From JACCZR01 sp035296565 (GTDB lineage Bacteria > Actinomycetota > Thermoleophilia > Solirubrobacterales > Thermoleophilaceae): 64,000 bases of DNA. The notes beneath the pieces were generated by a model, which worked only from the letters and a program-made list of their open reading frames with translations, did no database searches and was not told the DNA's origin. Position numbers and translations under genes: made by a program. The stretch is from NCBI GenBank assembly GCA_035296565.1, contig DATHAQ010000028.1, forward strand, positions 1 to 64,000, given 5' to 3'. Of this stretch, positions 15,931-24,581 are shown piece after piece. The stretch's first letter is position 1, and every line of letters starts with the position of its first letter.

Positions 15931-16332
15931 CTACTCCGACAGCCCCACAGCCTCGAAGGCTTCGGATGGATCCGCGTACATCTGCATTCGGACCTGCTGT
16001 CCGTCGCGCACGGTGACCACCTGCGCGAAGGTCATGTCGACCCGCATCCCGGTCGCCTTCGCGCGGCCCTGCTGTCGCACGACTGCGACGACCTTGTCGC
16101 CCGCGTCGTGCAGCGACTCCACCTCGAGCCGCCAGTCCTCCCACGCTGCGAGCCATGCCCGCAAGAACCGCTCACCGCCCTCGACCCCCGGATACGTCTG
16201 CTCTTCCGGCCAACCACGAAACGTCGACATATCCCAGACGAACTCGGGATCGACGGTGTCCGGGGGGAATCCCCCGGTTGCCTGGAAGTGCTCGAAGCCC
16301 CGCTGGACGATCTGCACGTTCTCCTCGGACAT
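15931..16332 (-). CDS. SnoaL/NTF2-like protein (paralogue of 13156-13560)
   Basis: The 133-aa NTF2 fold starts MSEENVQIVQRGFEHFQ, with a tryptophan-rich centre (FVWDMSTFRGWPEE, FLRAWLAAWEDW) and a C-terminal VTVRDGQQVRMQMYAD strand before SEAFEAVGL. The same ending appears in the paralogue at 13.2 kb. The function is unknown; such proteins often act as small-molecule isomerases, cyclases or hydrolases. Confidence 0.8.
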   Translation of the reverse strand: MSEENVQIVQRGFEHFQATGGFPPDTVDPEFVWDMSTFRGWPEEQTYPGVEGGERFLRAWLAAWEDWRLEVESLHDAGDKVVAVVRQQGRAKATGMRVDMTFAQVVTVRDGQQVRMQMYADPSEAFEAVGLSE

Positions 16333-16402
16333 CGCCCGCCCAGTATCCCGCTCGTTACACGAGTTCGACCATTAGGCGGGTGTAGCTCAGCTCCGCTCTT
16401 TG

Positions 16403-18145
16403 TCAGGGATCGACGGTGAAGCTGAACATCATGCCGCTCTCGTGGTGCTCGGCTATGTGGCAGTGAGCCATCCACAGTCCGGGGTTGGTCACCTCTAGGA
16501 GGATGTCGACGGTTTCCCCAGTCCGGGTAAGGACGGTGTCCTTCCAGACCAGGTTCGGCTCGACGACCCCGTTGCGGCTGAGCACGAGGAACCGGCCCGC
16601 GCCGTGGACGTGGAACGGGTGATGCATCGGATGGTCGCCCGCCATCTCGTTGAGTAACCGGATCTTGACCCGGTCGCCAACCCGGAACCGCCAGTCGATG
16701 TCCGCGTTCTCGGCATCGGTTTCGCGGTCGATCAGCTTCCAGCGCATGTTGGCAGGGGTCGTCAGCTTGTTGACTTCGACCATGTCGTCTTCCCACTCGA
16801 TTCCGCCTGCGTGCTCGTGCCCCCCGTGCGCGGCCGCGTGGCCTTCGTGTTCGTCGGAATCGTGCTCATCGTGGCCTTCGTGCTGGTGATCGGCTCCGGC
16901 CTCGGCGACGAGTTGCGCCGGCAGCAGCTTCATGCCGCACTTCGGGCAGTGGCCGGGCTGCTCGCTGACCACCTCGGGGTGCATGGGGCACGTGTAGGTC
17001 GTCGCCGGCGCCTCGACGGGGAGAAGCTTCATCCCGCACTGCGGGCAGTGCCCGGGCTGCTCGCTGACCACCTCGGGGTGCATCGGGCAGGCGAAGACGA
17101 CGGGTCCGTCACCTTCCGGCGCACCCATGTCCATCTCGGCGATGAACGCCAGCGTCTTGTCGGGCTCGGCCTTGAGGTGCGGCGCGATCCGGTCGCGCTC
17201 GGCGACCATGTCGGCGTTGGTTCGTAGGTCCTCGAACTGGTCCACGAGCGACGGCTCGGCGCGGTCCTCGGTAACGGTGATCCCGGCCAGTTGATAGACC
17301 CGGCCCGGCGTGCGGTGCTCGAGCTGGAACTCGCCGGACTGCTCGAACAGCACGTCCACGACGACACGCTCTGACGGAGCCAGGACAGCGTCGTCGATCA
17401 ACTCCTCTCGCTCGACATGGCCGCTGTCGCCGCCGACCAGCTTCATCCGCGCTCCCGGCAGCGCGACCTTGAACACCCGGGTGTTTGCCGTGTTGGTCAG
17501 GTAGAGGCGAACGACCTCGCCCTGCTTCGCGGTCAGCGAGAGCTCGGGCTCGCCTCCCACCAACATCATCTCGCCGAAGCGCCCCATCGCCGCGTGCGTC
17601 GTCTCCGTGCGACTGAACGGCGCGACCATGCCGTCCTCGAGCAGGATGTCGTCAAGCGTCACGGTCAGCTCGCGGTTGACCGGCGGCCAGTAGTCGGGGT
17701 CAGCCGGCTCGACGAGGATGTTTCCGTACAGGCCCATCTCCTGGCCGTAGTCCTCGCGGATGTGCGGGTGGTACCAGTAGGCCCCGGGGTCGGGAAAGGC
17801 GACGCGACAGGAGTAGCTGCCGCCTCTTTGAATCGGCTCCTGCGTCTGATGCGTGCCGTCGGAGGCGTTGTCCAGGCGCAGGCCGTGCCAGTGGACCGTG
17901 GCCTCCATGTCGCCCTGGTTCTCGACGTTGACCACGATCTCGGAGCCCTCGGGCACCTTCAAGGTCGGCCCGGGAATCGAGCCGTTGTAGGCGAGCATCC
18001 TCACCGTGGCGTCGCCGAGTTGCTTGGTGACGGGGACGATCTGCAGGTCGAACTCATCTCCATGCGAGAGCTCGACCAGCTCGGAAGCGGAGGCCTGCGG
18101 AAGACCCGCAACGTCAGTTGGAAAGCGGTCCGTGGCTTCACTCAT
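16403..18145 (-). CDS. multicopper oxidase with two tandem heavy-metal-binding inserts and a His-rich linker
   Basis: The 580-aa protein has the four copper motifs of a laccase-type oxidase: HWHG (H85, H87), WYHPH (H126, H128), HPFHVHG (H509, H512, H514) and HCHIAEHHESGM (H561, C562, H563, H567, M572). Between the second and third cupredoxin domains lie two copies of a metal-binding module, CPMHPEVVSEQPGHCPxCGM (residues 353-376 and 386-409). A stretch with about a dozen His (420-445) follows. The module is known from the N-termini of copper P-type ATPases and efflux proteins. No signal peptide is visible, unlike most bacterial copper oxidases. Copper detoxification or metal oxidation is likely. 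It lies 30 bp downstream of the flavin monooxygenase gene, probably in one operon. Confidence 0.9.
   Translation of the reverse strand: MSEATDRFPTDVAGLPQASASELVELSHGDEFDLQIVPVTKQLGDATVRMLAYNGSIPGPTLKVPEGSEIVVNVENQGDMEATVHWHGLRLDNASDGTHQTQEPIQRGGSYSCRVAFPDPGAYWYHPHIREDYGQEMGLYGNILVEPADPDYWPPVNRELTVTLDDILLEDGMVAPFSRTETTHAAMGRFGEMMLVGGEPELSLTAKQGEVVRLYLTNTANTRVFKVALPGARMKLVGGDSGHVEREELIDDAVLAPSERVVVDVLFEQSGEFQLEHRTPGRVYQLAGITVTEDRAEPSLVDQFEDLRTNADMVAERDRIAPHLKAEPDKTLAFIAEMDMGAPEGDGPVVFACPMHPEVVSEQPGHCPQCGMKLLPVEAPATTYTCPMHPEVVSEQPGHCPKCGMKLLPAQLVAEAGADHQHEGHDEHDSDEHEGHAAAHGGHEHAGGIEWEDDMVEVNKLTTPANMRWKLIDRETDAENADIDWRFRVGDRVKIRLLNEMAGDHPMHHPFHVHGAGRFLVLSRNGVVEPNLVWKDTVLTRTGETVDILLEVTNPGLWMAHCHIAEHHESGMMFSFTVDP
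16919..17089 (-). repeat. tandem heavy-metal-binding modules inside the multicopper oxidase
   Basis: Two 72-bp units (17018-17089 and 16919-16990; period 99 bp) encode almost identical CPMHPEV...CPxCGM modules, differing by one residue (Q/K). The DNA is also nearly identical, which suggests a fairly recent internal duplication. Confidence 0.85.
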
Positions 18146-18175
18146 CTCGAGTCTCCTCTCCAGGTCGATGCGGTA

Positions 18176-19258
18176 TTAGGCGGCAGTCAGCCTCGGCTTG
18201 CCCCGGCTGAAGGCAGTGATCTGCTGCGCGAGAAACTCGGCGTCGTCCTTGACCCAGCCCAACAAGGCCGAGCCTCTGGTGTGCTGCCACGGCAAGCCGA
18301 GGAAGTAGAGGCCCGGCGACTCCGTGACTCCGCGCTGATGAACCGGGCGATGGTCATCGTCGAACACCGGCGCGTCGATCCAGGAGTAGTCGAGGCGGAA
18401 GCCGGTGGCCCAGATCACCGAGCCCACGCTGAGGTGCGATCCGTCGTCGAAGCTCACGCTGCTGCCCGAAGCCCCCGTAGCTCTTGGGTGTAGCCGCACA
18501 CCGTGCTGGCGGCGCAGCGCCCTCGGGCTGGAGCCGATCAGCGTCTCTCGGTATTGCATCCGCTGGCCGATCCGCGAATCCACCGTCTTGGCCATCAAGC
18601 CCGTCGCTTCCAAATACCGGAACAGATCGCGCCCGAAGATGCGCTGAGGCAATGGAGTCTGCCGCGAGCCGATCGCCAGGTGAACCTCGTGCGAGCCAGC
18701 GAGCTCGGCGGCGATTTGAAAGCCCGTATTCCCGCCTCCCACGACCAGCGCCGGACCGGGTGGAAGGTCCTGCGGCGAGCGATAGGCCGCGCTGTGAAGC
18801 TGGACGACATCAGAGTCGAGATCCTCGCTCAGCGCCGGCACGATCGGCTCCTGGAATGGCCCGGTGGCGATGACCACCTGCTCGGCTTGGAGCCTGTGAT
18901 CCTCGAGCTCGAGGAGGTACCCGTCGTGCCCTCTGCGGACCGAGTGGACGCGACTGTTGAGCTCCACCGGCAGGTCGAAGTGACGGACGTAGTCGATCAA
19001 GTACTCGGCGACCTGGTCACGCCCCGGGTAGCTGTCGGGGTCGCCGGGAAACGTCAGGCCCGGCAGGCTGTTGTAGCGCACCGGGGTGAACAGCTCGAGC
19101 GAGTCCCACCGATTGCGCCAGGTCGCCGCTGGCTCCTCAGCCGCGTCCAGGATCGTAAACAGCCGCCCCTGACGGGCGAGGAAATAGCCGATGGCGAGCC
19201 CCGCTTGGCCGCCTCCAATGACGATTACGTCGTAACGGACCTCTGGGTTAGCCGGCAT
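18176..19258 (-). CDS. FAD/NAD(P)-dependent monooxygenase-like flavoprotein (CzcO/FMO type)
   Basis: The 360-aa protein has an N-terminal FAD-binding Rossmann motif (VIGGGQAGLAIGY) and a second nucleotide-binding motif (VVGGGNTGFQIAAEL). An ATGF motif near residue 290 and a C-terminal LGLPWQHTRGSALLGWVKDD are typical of CzcO-like flavoproteins. ATG 19258 has a GGAG 5 nt upstream. It precedes the multicopper oxidase on the same strand. Such flavoproteins are often found with metal or metalloid resistance genes, but the substrate is unknown. Confidence 0.8.
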   Translation of the reverse strand: MPANPEVRYDVIVIGGGQAGLAIGYFLARQGRLFTILDAAEEPAATWRNRWDSLELFTPVRYNSLPGLTFPGDPDSYPGRDQVAEYLIDYVRHFDLPVELNSRVHSVRRGHDGYLLELEDHRLQAEQVVIATGPFQEPIVPALSEDLDSDVVQLHSAAYRSPQDLPPGPALVVGGGNTGFQIAAELAGSHEVHLAIGSRQTPLPQRIFGRDLFRYLEATGLMAKTVDSRIGQRMQYRETLIGSSPRALRRQHGVRLHPRATGASGSSVSFDDGSHLSVGSVIWATGFRLDYSWIDAPVFDDDHRPVHQRGVTESPGLYFLGLPWQHTRGSALLGWVKDDAEFLAQQITAFSRGKPRLTAA

Positions 19259-19432
19259 CTGCTCCAGACCCCTTCATGTTGCGTACGTCCCGACAGCGCC
19301 GATAGAGCGCTCTGGCATCGACGCTAATCCCGCTGGAGCGCAAACCGCGGGCACGGTCCGGAACCTAGAGCCAGTTGAGGGTCCTGGCAAGCGGTCCAGA
19401 TATCGTCTGGGGCGTAGGCGCCGGCCTGATCG

Positions 19433-20725
19433 CTAAGCGCGCGCGGAGCTGGCCCGCCCCTCCGGTTCGGGCGAGAAAGGAGACGTCGCGTTCGCCGACC
19501 GTGGCCCTTCGGGAAGGTCGAGTGCCACCCAGACTCCGGAGGCGGCGGTCAGACCGGCCACGATTGCGATCGCGCCGCCGTAGCCGACAGCGTCGGCGGC
19601 CAGCCCCGCGAGCAGTCCGCCAGCGACGTAGCCCATGTCCCGCCAGAAGCGATAGACGCCGACAGTCGCCGCACGCGCGACCGGCGAGACAGCATCGGAG
19701 ATGGCAGCGATCAGCGTGGGGTAGACGAGTGCCGTTCCCATCCCGAGCACGACCGCGGCCACAGCGGCGATCTCGATTCCGCCGCCCGAGACGGACAGCA
19801 GACCCAGCGCCGCTGCCTGGAGCAGCATGCCGGCGACGATCAGCGGCTTGCGGCCGGTGCGGTCCGACCATTGCCCGGCCAGGATCTGGCCCGCACCCCA
19901 CACGCCCGGATAGACACCCGCGACAAGACCGACCTCTGCGGCCGAGGCGCCGTTGGCGGCGAGGAAGAGCGGCACGATGCCCCAGGCCAAGGCATCGTTG
20001 AGGTTGTTGACGAGGCCGGCCTGCGAGCAGGAGCGGAGTGCCGGCTGTCGGTAGGAGGCGTCGGGGAGCACCTCACGTAAGCGAGGGGCGGACTCCCCGC
20101 GATCGTGGTCGCTCTCCCGCTGCTCGAGCTGCACGTGACCGGCTGTATCCCGGACGGAGAACGCGGTCAGCAGGAGGGCCAGGAGCGCGATCCCGGCTCC
20201 CCCTACGACGAGAACCTCCCGCGGGGCGACCTCGGACGCGAGCCAACCGCTGAGCGCGGCGGCAACGGCGACTCCGCCGTAGCCGACGGCCTCGTTCAGC
20301 CCGAGGGCCAGCCCGCGGCGTCTGGGTCCAACGAGGTCGATCTTCATGACGACGGTCATCGACCAGGTGAGGCCCTGGTTCAAGCCGAGCAAGAGGTTGG
20401 CGGCGACGATCCAGCCCCAGCTCGGGGCGACCGCTATCAGCAGCGGCACGGGGAGCGCCGCCGTCCAGCCGAGGATCAGCAGTCGCCTCCGGCCGAAGCG
20501 CTCGGCACCTGCGCCGGCGGCGAGGTTGGTGAACGACTTGGCGAGACCGAAGGCGACGATGAACGAGAGGACGGCCGCACTTGTGCTGAGGCCGAAGTCG
20601 TCCTCCCCTATAAGCGGCAGCGTCGAGCGCTCGAGGCCCACCATCGCGCCGACGAAGGCGTTGAGCGCGACGAGCAGCGAGAACTGGGCGAGGTTCTCGC
20701 GCAGGCCCAAGCGGACCTGCGCCAC
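19433..20725 (-). CDS. MFS transporter
   Basis: With GTG 20725 as start the protein has 430 residues and about 12 spans. Loop 2-3 has the MFS signature (GAGAERFGRRRLLILG) and a second copy appears in the other half (GQWSDRTGRKPLIVAG). The GTG lies one base after the stop of the persulfide dioxygenase gene, so they form an operon. The open frame upstream of 20725 overlaps that gene and is not coding. The substrate is unknown; export of a sulfur or arsenic compound would fit the neighbours. Confidence 0.85.
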   Translation of the reverse strand: MAQVRLGLRENLAQFSLLVALNAFVGAMVGLERSTLPLIGEDDFGLSTSAAVLSFIVAFGLAKSFTNLAAGAGAERFGRRRLLILGWTAALPVPLLIAVAPSWGWIVAANLLLGLNQGLTWSMTVVMKIDLVGPRRRGLALGLNEAVGYGGVAVAAALSGWLASEVAPREVLVVGGAGIALLALLLTAFSVRDTAGHVQLEQRESDHDRGESAPRLREVLPDASYRQPALRSCSQAGLVNNLNDALAWGIVPLFLAANGASAAEVGLVAGVYPGVWGAGQILAGQWSDRTGRKPLIVAGMLLQAAALGLLSVSGGGIEIAAVAAVVLGMGTALVYPTLIAAISDAVSPVARAATVGVYRFWRDMGYVAGGLLAGLAADAVGYGGAIAIVAGLTAASGVWVALDLPEGPRSANATSPFSPEPEGRASSARA

Positions 20726-20726
20726 G

Positions 20727-21491
20727 TCAGCCCTGCTCGACGAGTGGGCGGCCGCTGCGGTTGGCGGCCACGGTCTGGGCCCGGTGCGGCGGCGCCGGAG
20801 GAACATCCTTCACCAGGGCCTCGACGAAGTCCCGCTCTGATCCGAATCGCAGGGCTCTGTTGTGACGGCGCTCAAAGCCGATGGTTGACGCGGGGTGAGC
20901 GCTCAGCCCGCGGCCGCAGAGCGAGCCCGAGTAGTGCGCCGGGTAGAGCAGTAGCTCGTCGGGAAGGCCGAGCAGCCGCTCGCTGAGCGAGTGATAGAGC
21001 TGGGCTGCCATCTCCTCGACGGTTTGGTCGTCGTGGGCATGAAGATCGGGGCGCCCGACATCACCGACGAGCAGTGCGTCGCCGGTCAGCACCATCCACG
21101 GGTCCTCGGCGCGTGTCAGGTCTGTAACGAGGTAGGCGTGGTGAGCGGCAGCGTGGCCGGGAGTCGCGACGACCTCGACGAGGGTGTTGCCGAGCTCGAC
21201 TACTTCACCATCGGCGAGGGCGATGTGGTCGAAGTCGAATCCTGCTCCGACAGGGAGGTAAGCGGTCGCCCCGGTGCGCTCGACCAGCGCCGGCAGCCCG
21301 GAAACGTGGTCTGCCTGGAGGTGCGTCTCGAAAACGCCGACGATGGGGATTCCCTGCGCCTCCGCCAGCTCGATGTAGGCGTCGACCAGGTCTACGTGGG
21401 GATCGACCACCGCGAGCTTGGCCTTGCTCGTGCAGCCGAGGAGGTAGGACGCGCAAGCCGTGTCGTCTCGGAGAAGCTGTCGGAAGAACAT
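20727..21491 (-). CDS. persulfide dioxygenase-like MBL-fold protein (ETHE1/Blh type)
   Basis: The 254-aa metallo-beta-lactamase-fold protein has family motifs of persulfide dioxygenases: ETHLQADHVSG (H57, D61, H62), TPGHAAAHHAYLV, TGDALLVGDVGRPDL and YPAHYSGSLCG. The mono-iron ligands of ETHE1 (His, His, Asp) have counterparts in the first three motifs. The usual second His of HxHxDH is Gln here (Q59), a residue not needed for that iron. It should oxidise glutathione- or other persulfide sulfane sulfur to sulfite. It is divergent from the ArsR-rhodanese gene, with 41 bp between them. ATG 21491 gives the normal family start. Confidence 0.8.
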   Translation of the reverse strand: MFFRQLLRDDTACASYLLGCTSKAKLAVVDPHVDLVDAYIELAEAQGIPIVGVFETHLQADHVSGLPALVERTGATAYLPVGAGFDFDHIALADGEVVELGNTLVEVVATPGHAAAHHAYLVTDLTRAEDPWMVLTGDALLVGDVGRPDLHAHDDQTVEEMAAQLYHSLSERLLGLPDELLLYPAHYSGSLCGRGLSAHPASTIGFERRHNRALRFGSERDFVEALVKDVPPAPPHRAQTVAANRSGRPLVEQG

Positions 21492-21494
21492 GGC

Positions 21495-21525
21495 TTGACA
21501 AGCTATCAAGTGATCTATTGAATAG
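21495..21525 (+). promoter_or_regulatory. divergent promoter/operator region of the ArsR-rhodanese locus
   Basis: TTGACA (21495-21500) is a perfect -35 box, 17 bp before TTGAAT (21518-21523), which is a weak -10. The GTG start of the regulator is 9 nt further on. Two inverted repeats overlap it: CTTGA...TCAAG (21494-21510) and CTATT-G-AATAG (21515-21525). They are good candidates for the regulator's own operator, controlling both divergent genes. Confidence 0.6.
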
Positions 21526-21532
21526 CAATACA

Positions 21533-22210
21533 GTGAGCGACCGAGGAGCAAAGGAAGCGCTGTTCGAGGCCATCGCGCAAATGGGCAAGGCCTTCGCAAG
21601 CCCGCGCCGGCTCGAGCTGATCGACTTGCTCGCCCAGGGGCCGCGGACCGTCGATGAGCTTGCTCAAGCGAGCGAGCAGTCGGCCGCCAACGCGTCCCAG
21701 CACCTGCTGGCGCTGCACGCGGCCGGAATCGTCTCCCGAGAACGCGAGGGCACGAGCGTGCGCTACTCGCTCGCCGGCGAAGACGTGCTGCAGCTATGGC
21801 TCGCTCTGCGCGATGTCTCGGCTGCCCGCCTGGCCGAGGTGGAGCGCGCCGCGCGGGAGTACCTCGGCGATGACGTGGAGAAGATCGGTCCGGGCGAGTT
21901 GGCCGCCCGCTTGCGACGCCGCGACGTCGTGCTCGTCGACGTTCGGCCGTCCGAGGAGTTCGAGGCGGGACACATCGATGGGGCGCGCTCGATTCCGCTC
22001 GAGGAGCTTGAGCGGCGGTTGGACCAGCTGCCGGCCGACACCGAAGTCGTCGCTTACTGTCGCGGCCCGTTCTGCGCCTTCGCCCACGAGGCAGTAAGAC
22101 AACTGCGGGCGGCAGGCCGTCCGGCGCGACGACTCGAGGGCGGCTGGCCGGAGTGGCGGCTCGCGCACGAGCAGACCCCTGCGATGAAGGTGGGCTCGGG
22201 CTCCTCGTGA
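21533..22210 (+). CDS. ArsR-type repressor fused to a rhodanese domain (sulfur-responsive)
   Basis: The 225-aa protein has a winged helix (residues 10-95; SEQSAANASQHLLALHAAGI is the recognition region) followed by a rhodanese domain (residues 120-215; LVDVRPSEEFEAGHIDGA). The rhodanese loop is C176-RGPF-C181. The helix-turn-helix part contains no Cys, so sensing of persulfide or another thiophile most likely goes through the two rhodanese cysteines. The divergent persulfide dioxygenase and MFS genes are its likely targets. GTG 21533 is chosen for its promoter spacing; TTG 21518 is also in frame. Confidence 0.85.
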   Translation: MSDRGAKEALFEAIAQMGKAFASPRRLELIDLLAQGPRTVDELAQASEQSAANASQHLLALHAAGIVSREREGTSVRYSLAGEDVLQLWLALRDVSAARLAEVERAAREYLGDDVEKIGPGELAARLRRRDVVLVDVRPSEEFEAGHIDGARSIPLEELERRLDQLPADTEVVAYCRGPFCAFAHEAVRQLRAAGRPARRLEGGWPEWRLAHEQTPAMKVGSGSS

Positions 22211-22357
22211 CCTCGACGGATGCCAACCCCGCCGTACAGGGCTACCGCCTCAGCCCGGCTGAGAGCCGGACCTTGCCCTCCGGCCCCTCCTCGAACCGTG
22301 GTGGCGACGACGCGGGACGAGCAACGCAACCGCCTGAACAACGACGAAGGGGACGAG

Positions 22358-23125
22358 ATGGCAACCGCGGTGGACACCCAAGAGCTGGAGACCAAGGTCA
22401 AGACGATGTACCGCCACGTGGCCGAAGAGCCGCAAGGCGACTATCACTTCGAGCTGGGCCGGCCGCTGGCCGAGCGCCTTGGCTACCCGCCCGCTGTCCT
22501 GGACAGGGTGCCCGGAGGGGCGATCGAGTCGTTCGCCGGCGTCGGCTACTTCTTCGACCTCGCCGCGCTCAGCGAGGGTGAGAGCGTGATCGATCTCGGC
22601 AGCGGCTCGGGCCTGGACGTGTTCTTCGCGGCGGTGGAGGTCGGAACCGCCGCCAGGGTCGTGGGAGTCGACTTCACCCTCGAGCAGCTCGAGAAGGCTC
22701 GACGGCTGTCAGCGGATAGTGGCTTCCCTCAGGTCGAGTTCCGCGAGGGACGCATCGAGCAAGCTCCCGCCGGCGACGAAAGCGCCGACTGCGTGATCTC
22801 GAACGGGGTCATCAACCTCGCGCCCGACAAGGAGCGGGTCTTCTCCGACGCGGCGCGGCTCCTACGGCCAGGCGGTCGCCTGGCGATCGCCGACATCGTC
22901 AGCGAACAGCAGCTGAAGGAGTCGATCGTCTGTGACGCCGACCTCTGGGCCTCGTGCATTGGTGGCGCCGCCCAGCAAGACGGCTACCGGCAGTCCATCG
23001 AGAGCGCGGGCTTGCGCATCGAGGAGTTCAGGGAGAACCCGTACGAGTTCAGCTCTCGACGCGCCGTCGACGCCAGCGCCAAGTACGGAGTCAAGAGCGT
23101 CTCGCTGCTCGCGGTGAAGCACTAG
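22358..23125 (+). CDS. ArsM-like SAM methyltransferase lacking two of three arsenic-site cysteines
   Basis: The 255-aa protein has the SAM site VIDLGSGSGLDVFF and the family motif VISNGVINLAPDK, as in ArsM arsenite methyltransferases. ArsM uses three conserved Cys. Here the first position (after GSGSGxD) is Val88, the second (in the ISNxxxNL motif) is Gly150, and only the third (C200 in CIGGA) is kept; C145 and C192 are additional. Arsenite methylation in the usual way is therefore doubtful. In the sulfur-sensing context, methylation of a thiol, selenium or tellurium species is possible. ATG 22358 has GAAGGGGA upstream. It lies 147 bp after the ArsR-rhodanese gene on the same strand. Confidence 0.75.
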   Translation: MATAVDTQELETKVKTMYRHVAEEPQGDYHFELGRPLAERLGYPPAVLDRVPGGAIESFAGVGYFFDLAALSEGESVIDLGSGSGLDVFFAAVEVGTAARVVGVDFTLEQLEKARRLSADSGFPQVEFREGRIEQAPAGDESADCVISNGVINLAPDKERVFSDAARLLRPGGRLAIADIVSEQQLKESIVCDADLWASCIGGAAQQDGYRQSIESAGLRIEEFRENPYEFSSRRAVDASAKYGVKSVSLLAVKH

Positions 23126-23145
23126 CCCCCCAGCCCCTGGGGGGC
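23125..23145 (+). terminator. GC-rich hairpin after the methyltransferase gene
   Basis: GCCCCCCAG-CCC-CTGGGGGGC is a perfect 9-bp stem with a 3-nt loop, starting at the last base of the stop codon. No T-run follows, so it is a hairpin of the kind seen in high-GC actinomycetes, where U-tracts are often missing. It may end transcription or reduce read-through into the P450 gene 18 bp further on. Confidence 0.5.
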
Positions 23146-23163
23146 GGGGGGCCCGTCACACCG

Positions 23164-24534
23164 ATGAACCGCCTCTTGCGGAAACATACGTGCGGGATGT
23201 CGTCCCCAGCGGCAGCCGAGGCCAGACCCGCGTCCGAAGTCCCGGGGCCGCGGGCTCCACGACTGCTCCAATCGCTGCTGGCCGTCATGCGGCCCGTCGA
23301 GGTCAGACTCGGCATGCGGGAGCGATTCGGCAAAGTCATCCGGACCAACGACGCGATCGTGGGCGAGGTCTTTCACCTCGCTGACCGTGAGCTGGTCGAG
23401 CAGCTCTTCAAGTGGAAGCCGGCGCAGTACAACGTCGGTGAGCCGCGAAAGATCATGGAGCCCGTCACCGGGCGGTCATCGATCCTGCTGCTCGACGGCC
23501 AGCACCACATGCGCATGCGCAAGCTGATGCTGCCCCCGTTTCACGGCGAGGCGATTGCGCACTACGCCGGGCTGATCGAGCAGATCACCAGTCGCGAGGT
23601 CGACACCTGGCGCCAGGGCGACAGGATCCGGACGCGCACGGTCGCACAACGGATCACGATGGAGGTGATCATTCGAGCGGTCTTCGGGATCACCGACCCG
23701 CAACGAATCGCCCGACTTCAGCGCGTGCTCCCGCGGCTGTCGTCTCCCCACCCGCTCCTGCTGCTCGTTCAACGGGATCTGGGGCCGCGCAGTCCCTGGG
23801 GACGGTTCGTCCGCGTGCGCGACCATGTCGACCGGCTCCTCTTCGACGAGATCGCGGACCACCGCAATGATCCCGATCTTGGCGCACGCAAAGACATCCT
23901 GACGTTGCTGCTTTCTGCCCGCGATGAGTCCGGCGACCCGCTCACGGACAGGGAGCTGCGCGACGAGCTGGTCACCCTCCTCCTGGCCGGGCACGAAACC
24001 ACCGCCACCTCGATCGGCTGGGCGTTTGAGCGGCTGCTGCGGAGCCGGCCCGCGCTCGAGACGCTGATCGCGGAGAGCGAGGCCGGCGAATCCGGGACGT
24101 ACCTCGACGCCGTGATCAAGGAGACGCTGCGGGTCCGGCCGGTGGTGCCCGAGGTGTTTCGGGCCCCGACGAAGTCGATCGAGCTGGGCGGCTACCTGTT
24201 CGAGTCCGGCACGCAACTCGCAGCGTCGCTGCTCCTGGTCCAGTACGACCCGGAGCTCTACCCGCCGGACCCGCAAACCTTCCGGCCCGAGCGTTTCCTC
24301 GATGGAGCCCCGGAGCCCTACACCTGGGTTCCATTCGGTGGTGGGGTCCGCCGCTGCCTGGGAGCCGCCTTCGCGACGCTGGAGATGAACGTGGTGATCT
24401 CGACGATCTTGTCGCGAGCTCGCCTGCGAGCCCCGCGAGCACGAAGCGAGAGAGGGCGCTTCCGCGGCGCCACGCTCCTACCGAGCCGCGGCGGCGAAGC
24501 GGCCGTCGAGCAGGTCCTCCCAGCGGGCGGCTAG
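23164..24534 (+). CDS. cytochrome P450
   Basis: The 456-aa protein has all P450 landmarks: the I-helix oxygen-binding motif AGHETTAT, the K-helix ETLR, the PERF motif (FRPERFL), and the heme-binding loop FGGGVRRCLG with the Cys ligand. The N-terminus has no membrane anchor, as usual for bacterial class I enzymes. A redox partner gene is not in the window. ATG 23164 is used; ATG 23197 is a possible alternative. The substrate is unknown. Confidence 0.9.
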   Translation: MNRLLRKHTCGMSSPAAAEARPASEVPGPRAPRLLQSLLAVMRPVEVRLGMRERFGKVIRTNDAIVGEVFHLADRELVEQLFKWKPAQYNVGEPRKIMEPVTGRSSILLLDGQHHMRMRKLMLPPFHGEAIAHYAGLIEQITSREVDTWRQGDRIRTRTVAQRITMEVIIRAVFGITDPQRIARLQRVLPRLSSPHPLLLLVQRDLGPRSPWGRFVRVRDHVDRLLFDEIADHRNDPDLGARKDILTLLLSARDESGDPLTDRELRDELVTLLLAGHETTATSIGWAFERLLRSRPALETLIAESEAGESGTYLDAVIKETLRVRPVVPEVFRAPTKSIELGGYLFESGTQLAASLLLVQYDPELYPPDPQTFRPERFLDGAPEPYTWVPFGGGVRRCLGAAFATLEMNVVISTILSRARLRAPRARSERGRFRGATLLPSRGGEAAVEQVLPAGG

Positions 24535-24581
24535 CGGCCGCCCGCCGCCGAACCGAGGGTTGACCTTCGCCTTCGTCCGGC

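Noticed and set aside
16376..16391. GGCGGGTGTAGCTCAG resembles the 5' end of a tRNA
   Set aside because: Only about 16 bases fit; no anticodon arm, T-arm or acceptor 3' strand follows. Integration would leave the 3' end of a tRNA, not the 5' end. Most likely chance.
21492..22226. N-terminal extension of the persulfide dioxygenase frame to 22226 (minus strand)
   Set aside because: It lies antisense to the ArsR-rhodanese gene and is Arg/Pro-rich; ATG 21491 gives the normal family start.
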